6,810 nt of DNA from Dehalococcoidia bacterium (GTDB lineage Bacteria; Chloroflexota; Dehalococcoidia; GIF9; UBA5629): assembly GCA_041653995.1 (NCBI GenBank), contig JBAZEK010000023.1, positions 1 to 6,810 of the forward strand. The letters are read 5' to 3'. The notes beneath the pieces are model-generated. The model had not been told where the DNA came from. It ran no database searches and saw nothing but the letters and a program-made list of their open reading frames with translations. Shown piece after piece: positions 1 through 5,945 of the stretch. The number at the start of each line of letters is the position of its first letter. The stretch's first letter is position 1. The translations under genes and the position numbers were made by a program.

Positions 1-875
1 CTGGAAATCTAGTGGTCAGCAACGGCCAGGCCAATTTCGTTTATTCTACTTGCTTGGGAACAAGTGTACTTGTCAACGCCCTGAAATACACATCCCCGAA
101 CGGCACGGTCTCATACATCAATCCGCTCACCTATAACAGCACGGGCGGGATTACGGGATATCAGGGCTCCACTGGCTACCAGCTCCCGGCCATATTCCGG
201 GCGAAAGGCGCGCTGGAGGATCGAGGCCCTGAGCATGTGATCGTTGGCGAAGAGGGCCCGGAGCTGATTATTCCGGCCAAGTACACCGCGCTCATCACGG
301 CGATGGCAGATGCTTTCGAGGCTTCTCCGGAAGACGAATTCGCTTCACTGTTCTCAGAAAAGAGCATAGTTGGCGCGAATAACAATATCATCAGAGCTTC
401 ACAGAAAGCAACACCTGAAGACGAATTCGCTTCACTGTTCTCAGAACCAGATATAATCAGCGCGAATAACAATATCATCCGATCTTCACAGAAAGCAACA
501 CCTGAAGACGAATTCGCTTCACTGTTCTCAGAACCAGATATAATCAGCGCGAATAACAATATCATCCGATCTTCACAGAAAGCAACACCTGAAGACGAAT
601 TCGCTTCACTGTTCGAAGATTCTCAGCACATAGTGAACCCGAAAGTGAATCAGTATGCCAACATCCGCGCGCCTGATATGATTCTGCCTGCTAGAGCAGG
701 GACGAAAGGAGAGCTGGCTTCGGTGGCAGGCGGCAGTTCTGCGAATATTGAGAATCTGTTGGAGAGGTTGCTGAAGGCGGTGGATGGCATGGGAATAGAT
801 GTGTTCCTGGACAGTGACAAAATCGGGACAAAGATCATGAAGAAGATACAGAGAAAGCAGGGGGCGAGCTTCTAA
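1..875 (+). CDS. Tape-measure-like tail protein, C-terminal part (5' end outside window)
   Basis: The frame is open to the left edge of the window (codons from base 3), so the GTG at 12 is probably internal and this is the 3' part of a longer gene. Seen: a Gly/Ser/Thr-rich stretch, then the motif GEEGPELIIPAKY (about residues 79-91 counted from the GTG). This matches the G-E-x-G-P-E-hydrophobic-P motif typical near the C-terminus of phage tape-measure proteins. It is followed by about 3.3 acidic 29-residue repeats and a helical tail with the segments IENLLERLLKAVDG and VFLDSDKIGTKIMKK. Tape-measure proteins fill the tail tube and set its length. The TAA stop overlaps the next ATG (TAATG), so translation is probably coupled. 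The motif and the tail context support the family. The missing N-terminus leaves another large tail protein possible. Confidence 0.75.
   Translation, partial: GNLVVSNGQANFVYSTCLGTSVLVNALKYTSPNGTVSYINPLTYNSTGGITGYQGSTGYQLPAIFRAKGALEDRGPEHVIVGEEGPELIIPAKYTALITAMADAFEASPEDEFASLFSEKSIVGANNNIIRASQKATPEDEFASLFSEPDIISANNNIIRSSQKATPEDEFASLFSEPDIISANNNIIRSSQKATPEDEFASLFEDSQHIVNPKVNQYANIRAPDMILPARAGTKGELASVAGGSSANIENLLERLLKAVDGMGIDVFLDSDKIGTKIMKKIQRKQGASF
324..614 (+). repeat. 87-nt (29-residue) in-frame tandem repeat, about 3.3 copies
   Basis: Units begin at 324, 411, 498 and 585 with an exact 87-nt period. The consensus begins (T/S)PEDEFASLFSEPDI and continues with SANNNIIRSSQKA. Units 2 and 3 are identical over all 87 nt. 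Unit 1 differs from unit 2 at 14 positions by hand count. Unit 4 keeps only the first 10 codons before diverging. The absence of even silent differences between units 2 and 3 points to recent duplication or gene conversion. The phase is preserved, so only copies that keep the reading frame are present. Confidence 0.95.
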
Positions 876-1918
876 TGGCTACAGCGAGACTGGGACTGAG
901 CACGCTGACGGCGGGCGTTTCGACGCGCGCGAACCTGATCAGCTACTGGAATGCGAATCTAGCAATTTTGGACAATACACTGACAACTAATGCGGGAACC
1001 TTGTTTGTGGTGGGGCATGGATCGGGCGTGATCACATCAAATGTCGCGGTCGGACGACTCGCCTTGAATTCGAATACTACAGGCGCGAATAACACTGCTA
1101 TTGGAAAATACGCTTTGTACTCGAACACTACAGGCGCGAATAACACTGCCGTTGGGGATGGGGCAATGTACGTCAACACGACAGGGAACTATAATGTTGC
1201 TGTTGGAGCTTCTGCGTTGCATGATAACACGGGCGGTACCGAGAATACCGCTGTTGGCTGTGAGGCATTACAGCACAACTTGGCCGGGAAATACAATACT
1301 GCGGTAGGGAGAAACGCTCTGACGGTATGCACCGATGGGATCTCGAATACGGCAGTCGGGTATCGGGCGCTATTAGCCGTCACCACCGGAATTTCGAACA
1401 CGGCAGTTGGCTCGTTTGCAGGGAATGCAATCACAACAGGGCAAAACGTAACTTGTATCGGGTACAATGCGCAAGCATCTACGGCCACCACAACGAATGA
1501 GATTGTGCTGGGGGATGCTAACATAGCGCGCCTGCGCTGCCAAGTGACTACCATCACCGCCCTTTCTGATGAGCGCGATAAGGCCAACATCGAGGATCTG
1601 CCTCTAGGCCTCGCATTCCTGCGAGACTTGAAGCCCCGGCGCTTCAACTGGCACAAGAGGATCAGGAACGAGGACGGCACCCTGGGAGAGCGCGGCGAGA
1701 TCGGGGCGGTAGACTCCGGTTTCGTGGCCCAGGAGCTACAGGCCGCAGCCGAGACACACAGTGCTGAATGGATGGAGCTAATATTCTCCATGCAGGACGG
1801 CGAAGTGCTGGAAACCACCACAGGAAAGCTCCTGCCGGTGGCAATCAAGGCCATCCAGGAGCTAGCTGCAACGGTGGACGCGTTGACTGCCAGGATAGCG
1901 GCGCTAGAACCGGCCTGA
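875..1918 (+). CDS. Tail fibre/spike with YadA-head-like repeats and C-terminal peptidase S74 chaperone
   Basis: A 347-residue protein. Residues 1-56 form a short N-terminal region that may attach to the virion. Residues 57-247 or so carry eight 17-residue repeats of the type TAVGxxALxxNTTGxxN, resembling trimeric left-handed beta-roll repeats of YadA heads, ending with a degenerate repeat and EIVLGD. From about residue 229 the sequence ALSDERDKANIEDL is the hallmark of the peptidase S74 intramolecular chaperone. S231 and K236 are the expected Ser-Lys catalytic pair, with self-cleavage just before S231. DSGFVAQELQ and a C-terminal coiled-coil segment (AIKAIQELAATVDALTARI) complete the domain. 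In this family the chaperone drives trimerisation and is then released. The ATG overlaps the preceding stop, and a G-rich AGGGGG lies 10 nt upstream. It is probably an adsorption fibre; the receptor is unknown. Confidence 0.9.
   Translation: MATARLGLSTLTAGVSTRANLISYWNANLAILDNTLTTNAGTLFVVGHGSGVITSNVAVGRLALNSNTTGANNTAIGKYALYSNTTGANNTAVGDGAMYVNTTGNYNVAVGASALHDNTGGTENTAVGCEALQHNLAGKYNTAVGRNALTVCTDGISNTAVGYRALLAVTTGISNTAVGSFAGNAITTGQNVTCIGYNAQASTATTTNEIVLGDANIARLRCQVTTITALSDERDKANIEDLPLGLAFLRDLKPRRFNWHKRIRNEDGTLGERGEIGAVDSGFVAQELQAAAETHSAEWMELIFSMQDGEVLETTTGKLLPVAIKAIQELAATVDALTARIAALEPA
1043..1447 (+). repeat. 51-nt (17-residue) repeat array in the fibre gene
   Basis: Eight in-frame units start at 1043, 1094, 1145, 1196, 1247, 1298, 1349 and 1400; the last is one codon short. 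Each encodes a pattern like TAVGxxALxxxTTGxxN. Protein similarity is strong and DNA similarity is mostly moderate. The exception is the junctions at 1082-1094 and 1133-1145, which share an identical core, so duplication there may be more recent. A ninth, degenerate unit follows (VTCIGYNAQ). Confidence 0.9.
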
Positions 1919-1935
1919 ACTATTTTTGAGGGAGT

Positions 1936-2670
1936 ATGACTAAATCTAAGAAGCCTAAAGGAGCGAAGCCGCTCCCACCCAGGCGGGTGCTGATCGCCAC
2001 GCCAGTAGCGGCTGATGCCTCGCTGAGCATCTATTATGTGGATAGTCTTACCAATTCGTTCAGGCTCGCTGCCCAGCAGAGGGTTGAACTCTATCCTGTC
2101 TATCTGGCAAATGATGTCCTGGTGCAGAGGGCAAGGAATAGCCTGATAGCCATTGCAATCGAGGCGGATGTAGACGATTTGATTTGGATCGACTCAGACA
2201 TCCAATGGCAGCCCGATGACATTTTCAGACTGCTCAATTATCCGGTAGATGTCGTAGGCGGCACATATCGGAAAAAGACAGACGAGGAAGAGCAGTACCC
2301 GATCCAAATCCGGGGCAACTCGATACCGATTGATCCCTCTACCGGCCTGTTGGAAGTGGATGGCCTGGGCACGGGTATGCTCAGGATGTCCAAGAAGGCG
2401 CTGCAAGCCGTTTGGAATGATCCCACTTCCAAAAAATACCGGAACAAAGGCAATATCGAGAAATGGATCTGCGAGATTCTTCTAGAGCCAACCGAAGAGC
2501 CAGACGTTTTTGAGGTAATCAGCGAGGATATAGTCCTTTGTCACAAGCTCGCTGCACTCGGATTCAAGATCTACCTAGATCCGCTCTTGACCTGCAACCA
2601 CGTAGGGTTGAAAGTCTATCAGGGCAACTTTGCCGAATACCTTGTGAAGCTACAAAAAGCAAACGCATAG
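1936..2670 (+). CDS. GT-A-fold glycosyltransferase-like protein
   Basis: A 244-residue protein. After a Lys/Pro-rich N-terminus, VLIATPVAADASLSIYYVDS resembles the first beta strand and nucleotide-binding loop of GT-A glycosyltransferases. LIWIDSDIQW contains a DxD motif (D86-S87-D88) that would bind the metal and sugar nucleotide. VVGGTYRKK follows. SEDIVLCHKLAALGFKIYLDP carries an acidic ED pair (E197-D198) in the usual catalytic-base position, and CNHVG has H222 in the usual metal-coordinating place near the C-terminus. No membrane segment is seen, so it is probably cytoplasmic. The start follows GAGGGAG at 1928-1934 with short spacing. It lies 17 nt after the S74 fibre gene and 7 nt before the hub gene, so it is co-transcribed with tail genes. 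The family is well supported; donor and acceptor are unknown. Glycosylation of fibre or virion proteins is inferred from position only. Confidence 0.78.
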   Translation: MTKSKKPKGAKPLPPRRVLIATPVAADASLSIYYVDSLTNSFRLAAQQRVELYPVYLANDVLVQRARNSLIAIAIEADVDDLIWIDSDIQWQPDDIFRLLNYPVDVVGGTYRKKTDEEEQYPIQIRGNSIPIDPSTGLLEVDGLGTGMLRMSKKALQAVWNDPTSKKYRNKGNIEKWICEILLEPTEEPDVFEVISEDIVLCHKLAALGFKIYLDPLLTCNHVGLKVYQGNFAEYLVKLQKANA

Positions 2671-2677
2671 GGACACT

Positions 2678-4450
2678 ATGATAATCACCGTCGGCACTAC
2701 CGATCTCTACACCTCCACCCTCCTTGAGAATGATGCCGTTCTCCTGGAGAATGATGCCGTCATTCTCGATGAGGCCTGGGCAGGGATCGCTCACCTCTGG
2801 AAACGCGGTAGCCTCGGCATCCATCACGCTATCGAGGAAGCCAGCACCGCCGATCTGATAGCCAAGGATGCAGCCGGTGCGTGGTCTTTCACCAAAGGCA
2901 TGCAGGTCCTCATCCGGGAAATCGACGGCACGATGATCTTTGGCGGCGTGGTAGACACGGCAAAGAGAACGTCGCTCGGGGGCCTGTCCCACATGGTCTG
3001 GCACTCCCTGAGCTGTGCTGATTGGCACTATCTGGCCCAGAAGCGACTCGTAGTCTATGCAGCCACAGCCACCACCACAGACACCGCCGTGCGGTACATC
3101 CTCGATACCTATCTGGCTGAAGAAGATGTCACAGAGGGCTACATAGAGCCCGGCCCGGAGCTGGAAGAGATTGCCCTCAACTACGTGCTGGCGTCTACTG
3201 CGCTCGATAAGCTTGCGGAAGCCTCCGGCTTCATCTGGTTCATCGACGAAAATAAGAGACTGTACTTCTGCTCTCGGACCAGGTACGCAGCCGATTGGAG
3301 CCTTGCCAATTCCGATATCGAGCGGGACTCTCTGGAGCTGGAAGATGGCAACCCGAAGTACCGGAACCGGCAATATGTGATGGGGGCCTACGCAGAGACG
3401 GAACTGCAGACTGAGCAATTCCTGGGGGACGGCACCCAAAGCAGCTTCACCTGCGGCTATCCGATCAATAGAATTTCGACACTGACGGTCAATGGTGCAC
3501 CCCAGACAGTGGGCATCAAGGGACTAGATACCGGCTACAATTGGTACTATACCAATGGCAGCGAGACATTTACGCAAGATTCTGCTGGTGTCAAGGTTCC
3601 GGCGGGGCAAGTAATCGAGATCGCTTACTATGGACTCTTCAAAAAACTCTCGATGCAAGAGGACAACACTGAGATCCTGGCGAACCAGGCGCGGGAAGGC
3701 GTCGGCAGTGGCATCGTTGAGAACATCCTCACTGATGAATCGCTATCCTCTGGTGATGCCGCCGACGAATACGCCAATGCGATGCTCACGGAGTATGCAG
3801 TGGCAGGGAAGCTCATCCGCTACAAGACCCGGAGAGCTGGCCTCGCCGCTGGCGTGATACAGGCTTGCCTCGATGAGGGTGATTTTCTCCTCACTTCGTT
3901 GGATATTTCTGAGAGCAACGACATCATCTACTATACAGTAGAGGGGGTGCAAGGGCCGGTACAGGAGTCCTGGGAGAAATTTTTTCTTGAAGCGTTCGCG
4001 TCTGTCTCAAAAATCCGTGAAAATCTAGGAGAGGGCGAGGCCGTCCGAGGCCTCACAGTCTTCATAAAGGAGTGGACGGAGGCGGAGCGGCCTAACATCT
4101 GGACAGAGGCCCCATTAGGCGCGGGCTTGCTGGTTTCTGACGACCGGTGGCCGTGCTTCGATCCAGAGGACAGGGTTACGCATCTCGTTTTAATCTCCGC
4201 TGCAGGGGAAGGCTTCAGAAAAGCCATCACCCTAAGCAATGACGATACCGAAGGACTACTTTCGACAGTGACCTACATCTCCGGCCCGGAGGCCAACGGC
4301 GTGCAATGGACGCATGTGGCCTGGGTGGGCGGAGATTCGGCGTCGTTGGTGGCTGGTAGTGGGGTGGAGATAGATAGGCAGGCGTTCTCGAAGCTGAAAA
4401 CTTATTTGGAAAGTTTGCAATTGGACCACCGCGATTATGCGCCTGAATGA
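2678..4450 (+). CDS. Large tail-tip/baseplate hub-like protein
   Basis: A 590-residue protein starting at ATG 2678, with AGGGA 4 nt upstream. Residues 1-245 have the alternating composition of tail-hub proteins: a head with a duplicated LLENDAV, a segment MQVLIREIDGTMIFGGVVD like the interface-tracking strands of hub proteins, then LDKLAEASGFIWFIDENKRLYF, a signature commonly seen in siphophage tail-associated or baseplate hub proteins. A second module (about 246-330) begins FLGDGTQSSFTCGYPI and includes LTVNGAPQTVGI and YNWYYTNGSETFTQD, a small beta domain common in phage tail proteins. Residues 440-590 form a separate C-terminal domain I do not recognise. No peptidase motif is apparent. Its size and its place between tape measure and collar fibres fit a structural hub. 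The general role is fairly secure, the exact name is not. Confidence 0.68.
   Translation: MIITVGTTDLYTSTLLENDAVLLENDAVILDEAWAGIAHLWKRGSLGIHHAIEEASTADLIAKDAAGAWSFTKGMQVLIREIDGTMIFGGVVDTAKRTSLGGLSHMVWHSLSCADWHYLAQKRLVVYAATATTTDTAVRYILDTYLAEEDVTEGYIEPGPELEEIALNYVLASTALDKLAEASGFIWFIDENKRLYFCSRTRYAADWSLANSDIERDSLELEDGNPKYRNRQYVMGAYAETELQTEQFLGDGTQSSFTCGYPINRISTLTVNGAPQTVGIKGLDTGYNWYYTNGSETFTQDSAGVKVPAGQVIEIAYYGLFKKLSMQEDNTEILANQAREGVGSGIVENILTDESLSSGDAADEYANAMLTEYAVAGKLIRYKTRRAGLAAGVIQACLDEGDFLLTSLDISESNDIIYYTVEGVQGPVQESWEKFFLEAFASVSKIRENLGEGEAVRGLTVFIKEWTEAERPNIWTEAPLGAGLLVSDDRWPCFDPEDRVTHLVLISAAGEGFRKAITLSNDDTEGLLSTVTYISGPEANGVQWTHVAWVGGDSASLVAGSGVEIDRQAFSKLKTYLESLQLDHRDYAPE
2720..2761 (+). repeat. 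21-nt in-frame tandem duplication near the hub N-terminus
   Basis: Two adjacent 21-nt units (2720-2740 and 2741-2761) both encode LLENDAV and differ at only two third-codon positions. A degenerate third copy may follow (ILDE). It adds seven residues to the N-terminal head of the hub-like protein. Confidence 0.85.
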
Positions 4451-4468
4451 TTGGGCTATGAATCCAGA

Positions 4469-4497
4469 AATCAACTTTTGATTATTTTCAAATTTTT
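4469..4497 (+). terminator. Possible weak terminator: AU-rich hairpin plus T-rich tail
   Basis: The stem AATCAA/TTGATT has a 3-nt loop (4469-4483). It is followed by ATTTTCAAATTTTT with two T-runs (4485-4488 and 4493-4497). The stem holds only one G-C pair and is too weak for a strong intrinsic bacterial terminator. T-runs alone can terminate archaeal transcription. It may attenuate rather than stop transcription between the hub gene and the collar genes. Confidence 0.25.
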
Positions 4498-4506
4498 CAT
4501 TATCCA

Positions 4507-4513
4507 GAGGTGA
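4507..4513 (+). promoter_or_regulatory. Ribosome-binding site that points to an ATT start at 4519
   Basis: GAGGTGA is a 7-nt match to the extended Shine-Dalgarno sequence. Its GAGG core ends 8 nt before ATT 4519, an ideal distance. The GTG at 4510 lies inside this site and therefore has no room for a ribosome-binding site of its own, since the nearest upstream bases are AT-rich. Confidence 0.65.
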
Positions 4514-4518
4514 CTTTT

Positions 4519-5220
4519 ATTTCTTATACTCCACACACATGGTTAGAACACACTGGCTCAGAGAGTGATAAACTCGGCTGGCTGAATCATGCGGAAACTC
4601 AGTATGATGAGATGACGGCACTTCTGAGCAGTCTGACTCACTTGGAGCGGTATTACACGAAAGCAGAATGTATCGCCAAATACTTCTCATCCACGAATAA
4701 GGCAGGATCAGTATGCGAAACTTTGGATGGTTACACCTATACGGATATCATGAACAATGCCATACCAAGTGGTGTTATCGCTATCTGGAGCGGTGCATTA
4801 AACACGATCCCAGCTGGTTGGGCGCGATGTGACGGTGATAACGATACGCCAAACTTATTGGGGAAATTCGTTATGTGCGTCGGCCCCGCCTCGTATCGAG
4901 GCAAGACAGGTGGCATTTCGACAATTACCACCGTTGCCACGGTTGAAATAGGCTCCTGCACCATTACAGATGCCCAAATGCCTGGTCATACCCATACTAT
5001 AGTAGATTACCATTCTCCATTATCTAGCACCAAGAATGAAGAGTACTACACAGTCAATGGAGGCACATTCTACGGTTCCGGGCAGCATGATGAAATCAAG
5101 ACCACGGGATACACCGGAAGCGGCCAGGGGCATACGCATGAAAATTCATCATTCGCCGGCACAATAGGCCAAAACAAGTTGCCACCGTGGGCATCCTACT
5201 ATTATATAATGAAGCTGTGA
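4519..5220 (+). CDS. Tail collar fibre protein, paralog 1 (probable ATT start)
   Basis: A 233-residue protein if started at ATT 4519. The alternative GTG 4510 adds three residues. Starting at ATT gives (M)SYTPHTW, aligned residue for residue with MSYTPTVW and MAYTKTPW of the next two genes, Trp at position 8 in all three. Order: N-terminal module with LNHAETQYDE, a link ending in RYYTKAEC, then a phage tail-collar domain: IPSGVIAIWSG, IPAGWARCDGDNDTPNLLGKFV, and MPGHTHTIVD with H157-x-H159. A variable segment follows, then GSGQGHTHEN with H205-x-H207, and the end LPPWASYYYIMKL. Paired HxH motifs bind metal ions in some long and short phage tail fibres, so a trimeric metal-stabilised tip is likely. 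It is a putative receptor-binding protein. The TGA stop lies 5 nt before the next ATG. Confidence 0.85.
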   Translation: MSYTPHTWLEHTGSESDKLGWLNHAETQYDEMTALLSSLTHLERYYTKAECIAKYFSSTNKAGSVCETLDGYTYTDIMNNAIPSGVIAIWSGALNTIPAGWARCDGDNDTPNLLGKFVMCVGPASYRGKTGGISTITTVATVEIGSCTITDAQMPGHTHTIVDYHSPLSSTKNEEYYTVNGGTFYGSGQHDEIKTTGYTGSGQGHTHENSSFAGTIGQNKLPPWASYYYIMKL

Positions 5221-5225
5221 TATCT

Positions 5226-5945
5226 ATGAGTTACACTCCTACTGTGTGGACGGTATCAACCGCGCCGACTGGAAAACGCCTCAATCATTTAGAAACGCAG
5301 TATGCCGGATACCTGGCCGAAGGAGTGGCCACGCACGCGCACGATGACGATTTTTATACGAAAGCCGAAGCAGACGCGATCTTCTTCTATTCTGGGCACA
5401 TGGGCAGCGGCAGCGGGTTTGATGCAGACACTCTGGATTCGTCACACATCAGCGCCTTGCTTTCAGATACCCTGCCTATTGGCACCGTGCTCATTTGGAG
5501 TGGTTATGACAGCAATGTGCCCGCAAACTGGGCTCTCTGCACAGGACAGACGGTGAACGGACACGTGACCCCTAATCTACAAGATAGGTTCGTGATCGGC
5601 GCCGGGGGCGCATATGCCAATGGAGCAACCGGAGGCGCGGCAACCTTCACACCGACAGCGTCCTTGACCCTGGTAGAACATGCTCTGACAGAAAACGAGA
5701 TGCCGTCTCATCAGCATTCCTACGTGGATGAATATAACCCGGATGGAGCTTACTCCGGAAGTGGTACACATGACACCAACCACGTTCCAACTTCGACCAA
5801 TCGAACTACCTCTATCGTGGGAAACAACGGCACGTTAGGCGATGGTCAACCGCATAACCACATCGGGAATACCGTCGCCTTTGATCCGGTTAATGCCCTT
5901 CCCCAATATTATGCTTTGTATTTTATAATGAAGGTGAAACAGTAG
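5226..5945 (+). CDS. Tail collar fibre protein, paralog 2
   Basis: A 239-residue protein. ATG 5226 is chosen because MSYTPTVWTV aligns with both neighbouring paralogs; a longer frame from GTG 5187 would overlap the previous gene and add unrelated residues. Order: LNHLETQYAGY, then HAHDDDFYTKAEAD (a connector common in tail fibres), GSGSGFDADTLDSSH, LPIGTVLIWSGYDSNVPANWALC, TPNLQDRFVIGAG, TGGAATFTPTA, MPSHQHSYVD (H162, H164), a variable Gly/Thr/Asn-rich segment, GDGQPHNHIGN (H210, H212), and the end LPQYYALYFIMKVKQ. The distance between HxH pairs is 48 residues, as in paralog 1. No clear ribosome-binding site precedes it, so translation probably depends on coupling to paralog 1 across the 5-nt gap. 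The TAG stop is immediately followed by the ATG of paralog 3 in the same frame. Confidence 0.87.
   Translation: MSYTPTVWTVSTAPTGKRLNHLETQYAGYLAEGVATHAHDDDFYTKAEADAIFFYSGHMGSGSGFDADTLDSSHISALLSDTLPIGTVLIWSGYDSNVPANWALCTGQTVNGHVTPNLQDRFVIGAGGAYANGATGGAATFTPTASLTLVEHALTENEMPSHQHSYVDEYNPDGAYSGSGTHDTNHVPTSTNRTTSIVGNNGTLGDGQPHNHIGNTVAFDPVNALPQYYALYFIMKVKQ
5931..5937 (+). promoter_or_regulatory. Ribosome-binding site of paralog 3 inside the end of paralog 2
   Basis: AAGGTGA lies 8 nt before ATG 5946. It is formed by the codons for the conserved IMKVK ending of paralog 2, so the sequence serves both as C-terminal code and as translation signal for the next gene. Confidence 0.55.

Larger units (their letters stand above)
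4451..4518 (+). other. AT-rich intergenic gap before the collar genes
   Basis: This is the longest gene-free stretch in the window and clearly more AT-rich than the flanking genes. It holds a perfect 6-bp inverted repeat AATCAA-CTT-TTGATT at 4469-4483 followed by T-rich sequence (4485-4497). The TTGATT arm could also be a -35-like element, with weak -10 candidates (CATTAT at 4499-4504, 15 nt away). The ribosome-binding site of the next gene sits at its right end. Neither promoter nor terminator is convincing on its own. Confidence 0.6.

Noticed and set aside
176..565. Minus-strand frame with repeated MILLFALIISGSENSEANS-like units
   Set aside because: It is the reverse complement of the 87-nt tape-measure repeat and has no independent support.
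324..614. CRISPR array
   Set aside because: The repeats are contiguous with no spacers and keep the reading frame of a tail protein.
1189..1854. 221-codon minus-strand frame with repeated PTAVFEIP-like segments
   Set aside because: The repeats are the antisense image of the 51-nt fibre repeats, so they need no separate explanation.
2564..3439. 291-codon open frame on the minus strand opposite the hub gene
   Set aside because: It lies wholly against a convincing coding region, has no recognisable motif and runs against the direction of all other genes. Such shadows are common opposite GC-balanced coding sequence.
5187..5225. Extended N-terminus of collar paralog 2 from GTG 5187
   Set aside because: It would overlap paralog 1 and add residues without counterpart in the other paralogs; ATG 5226 aligns exactly.
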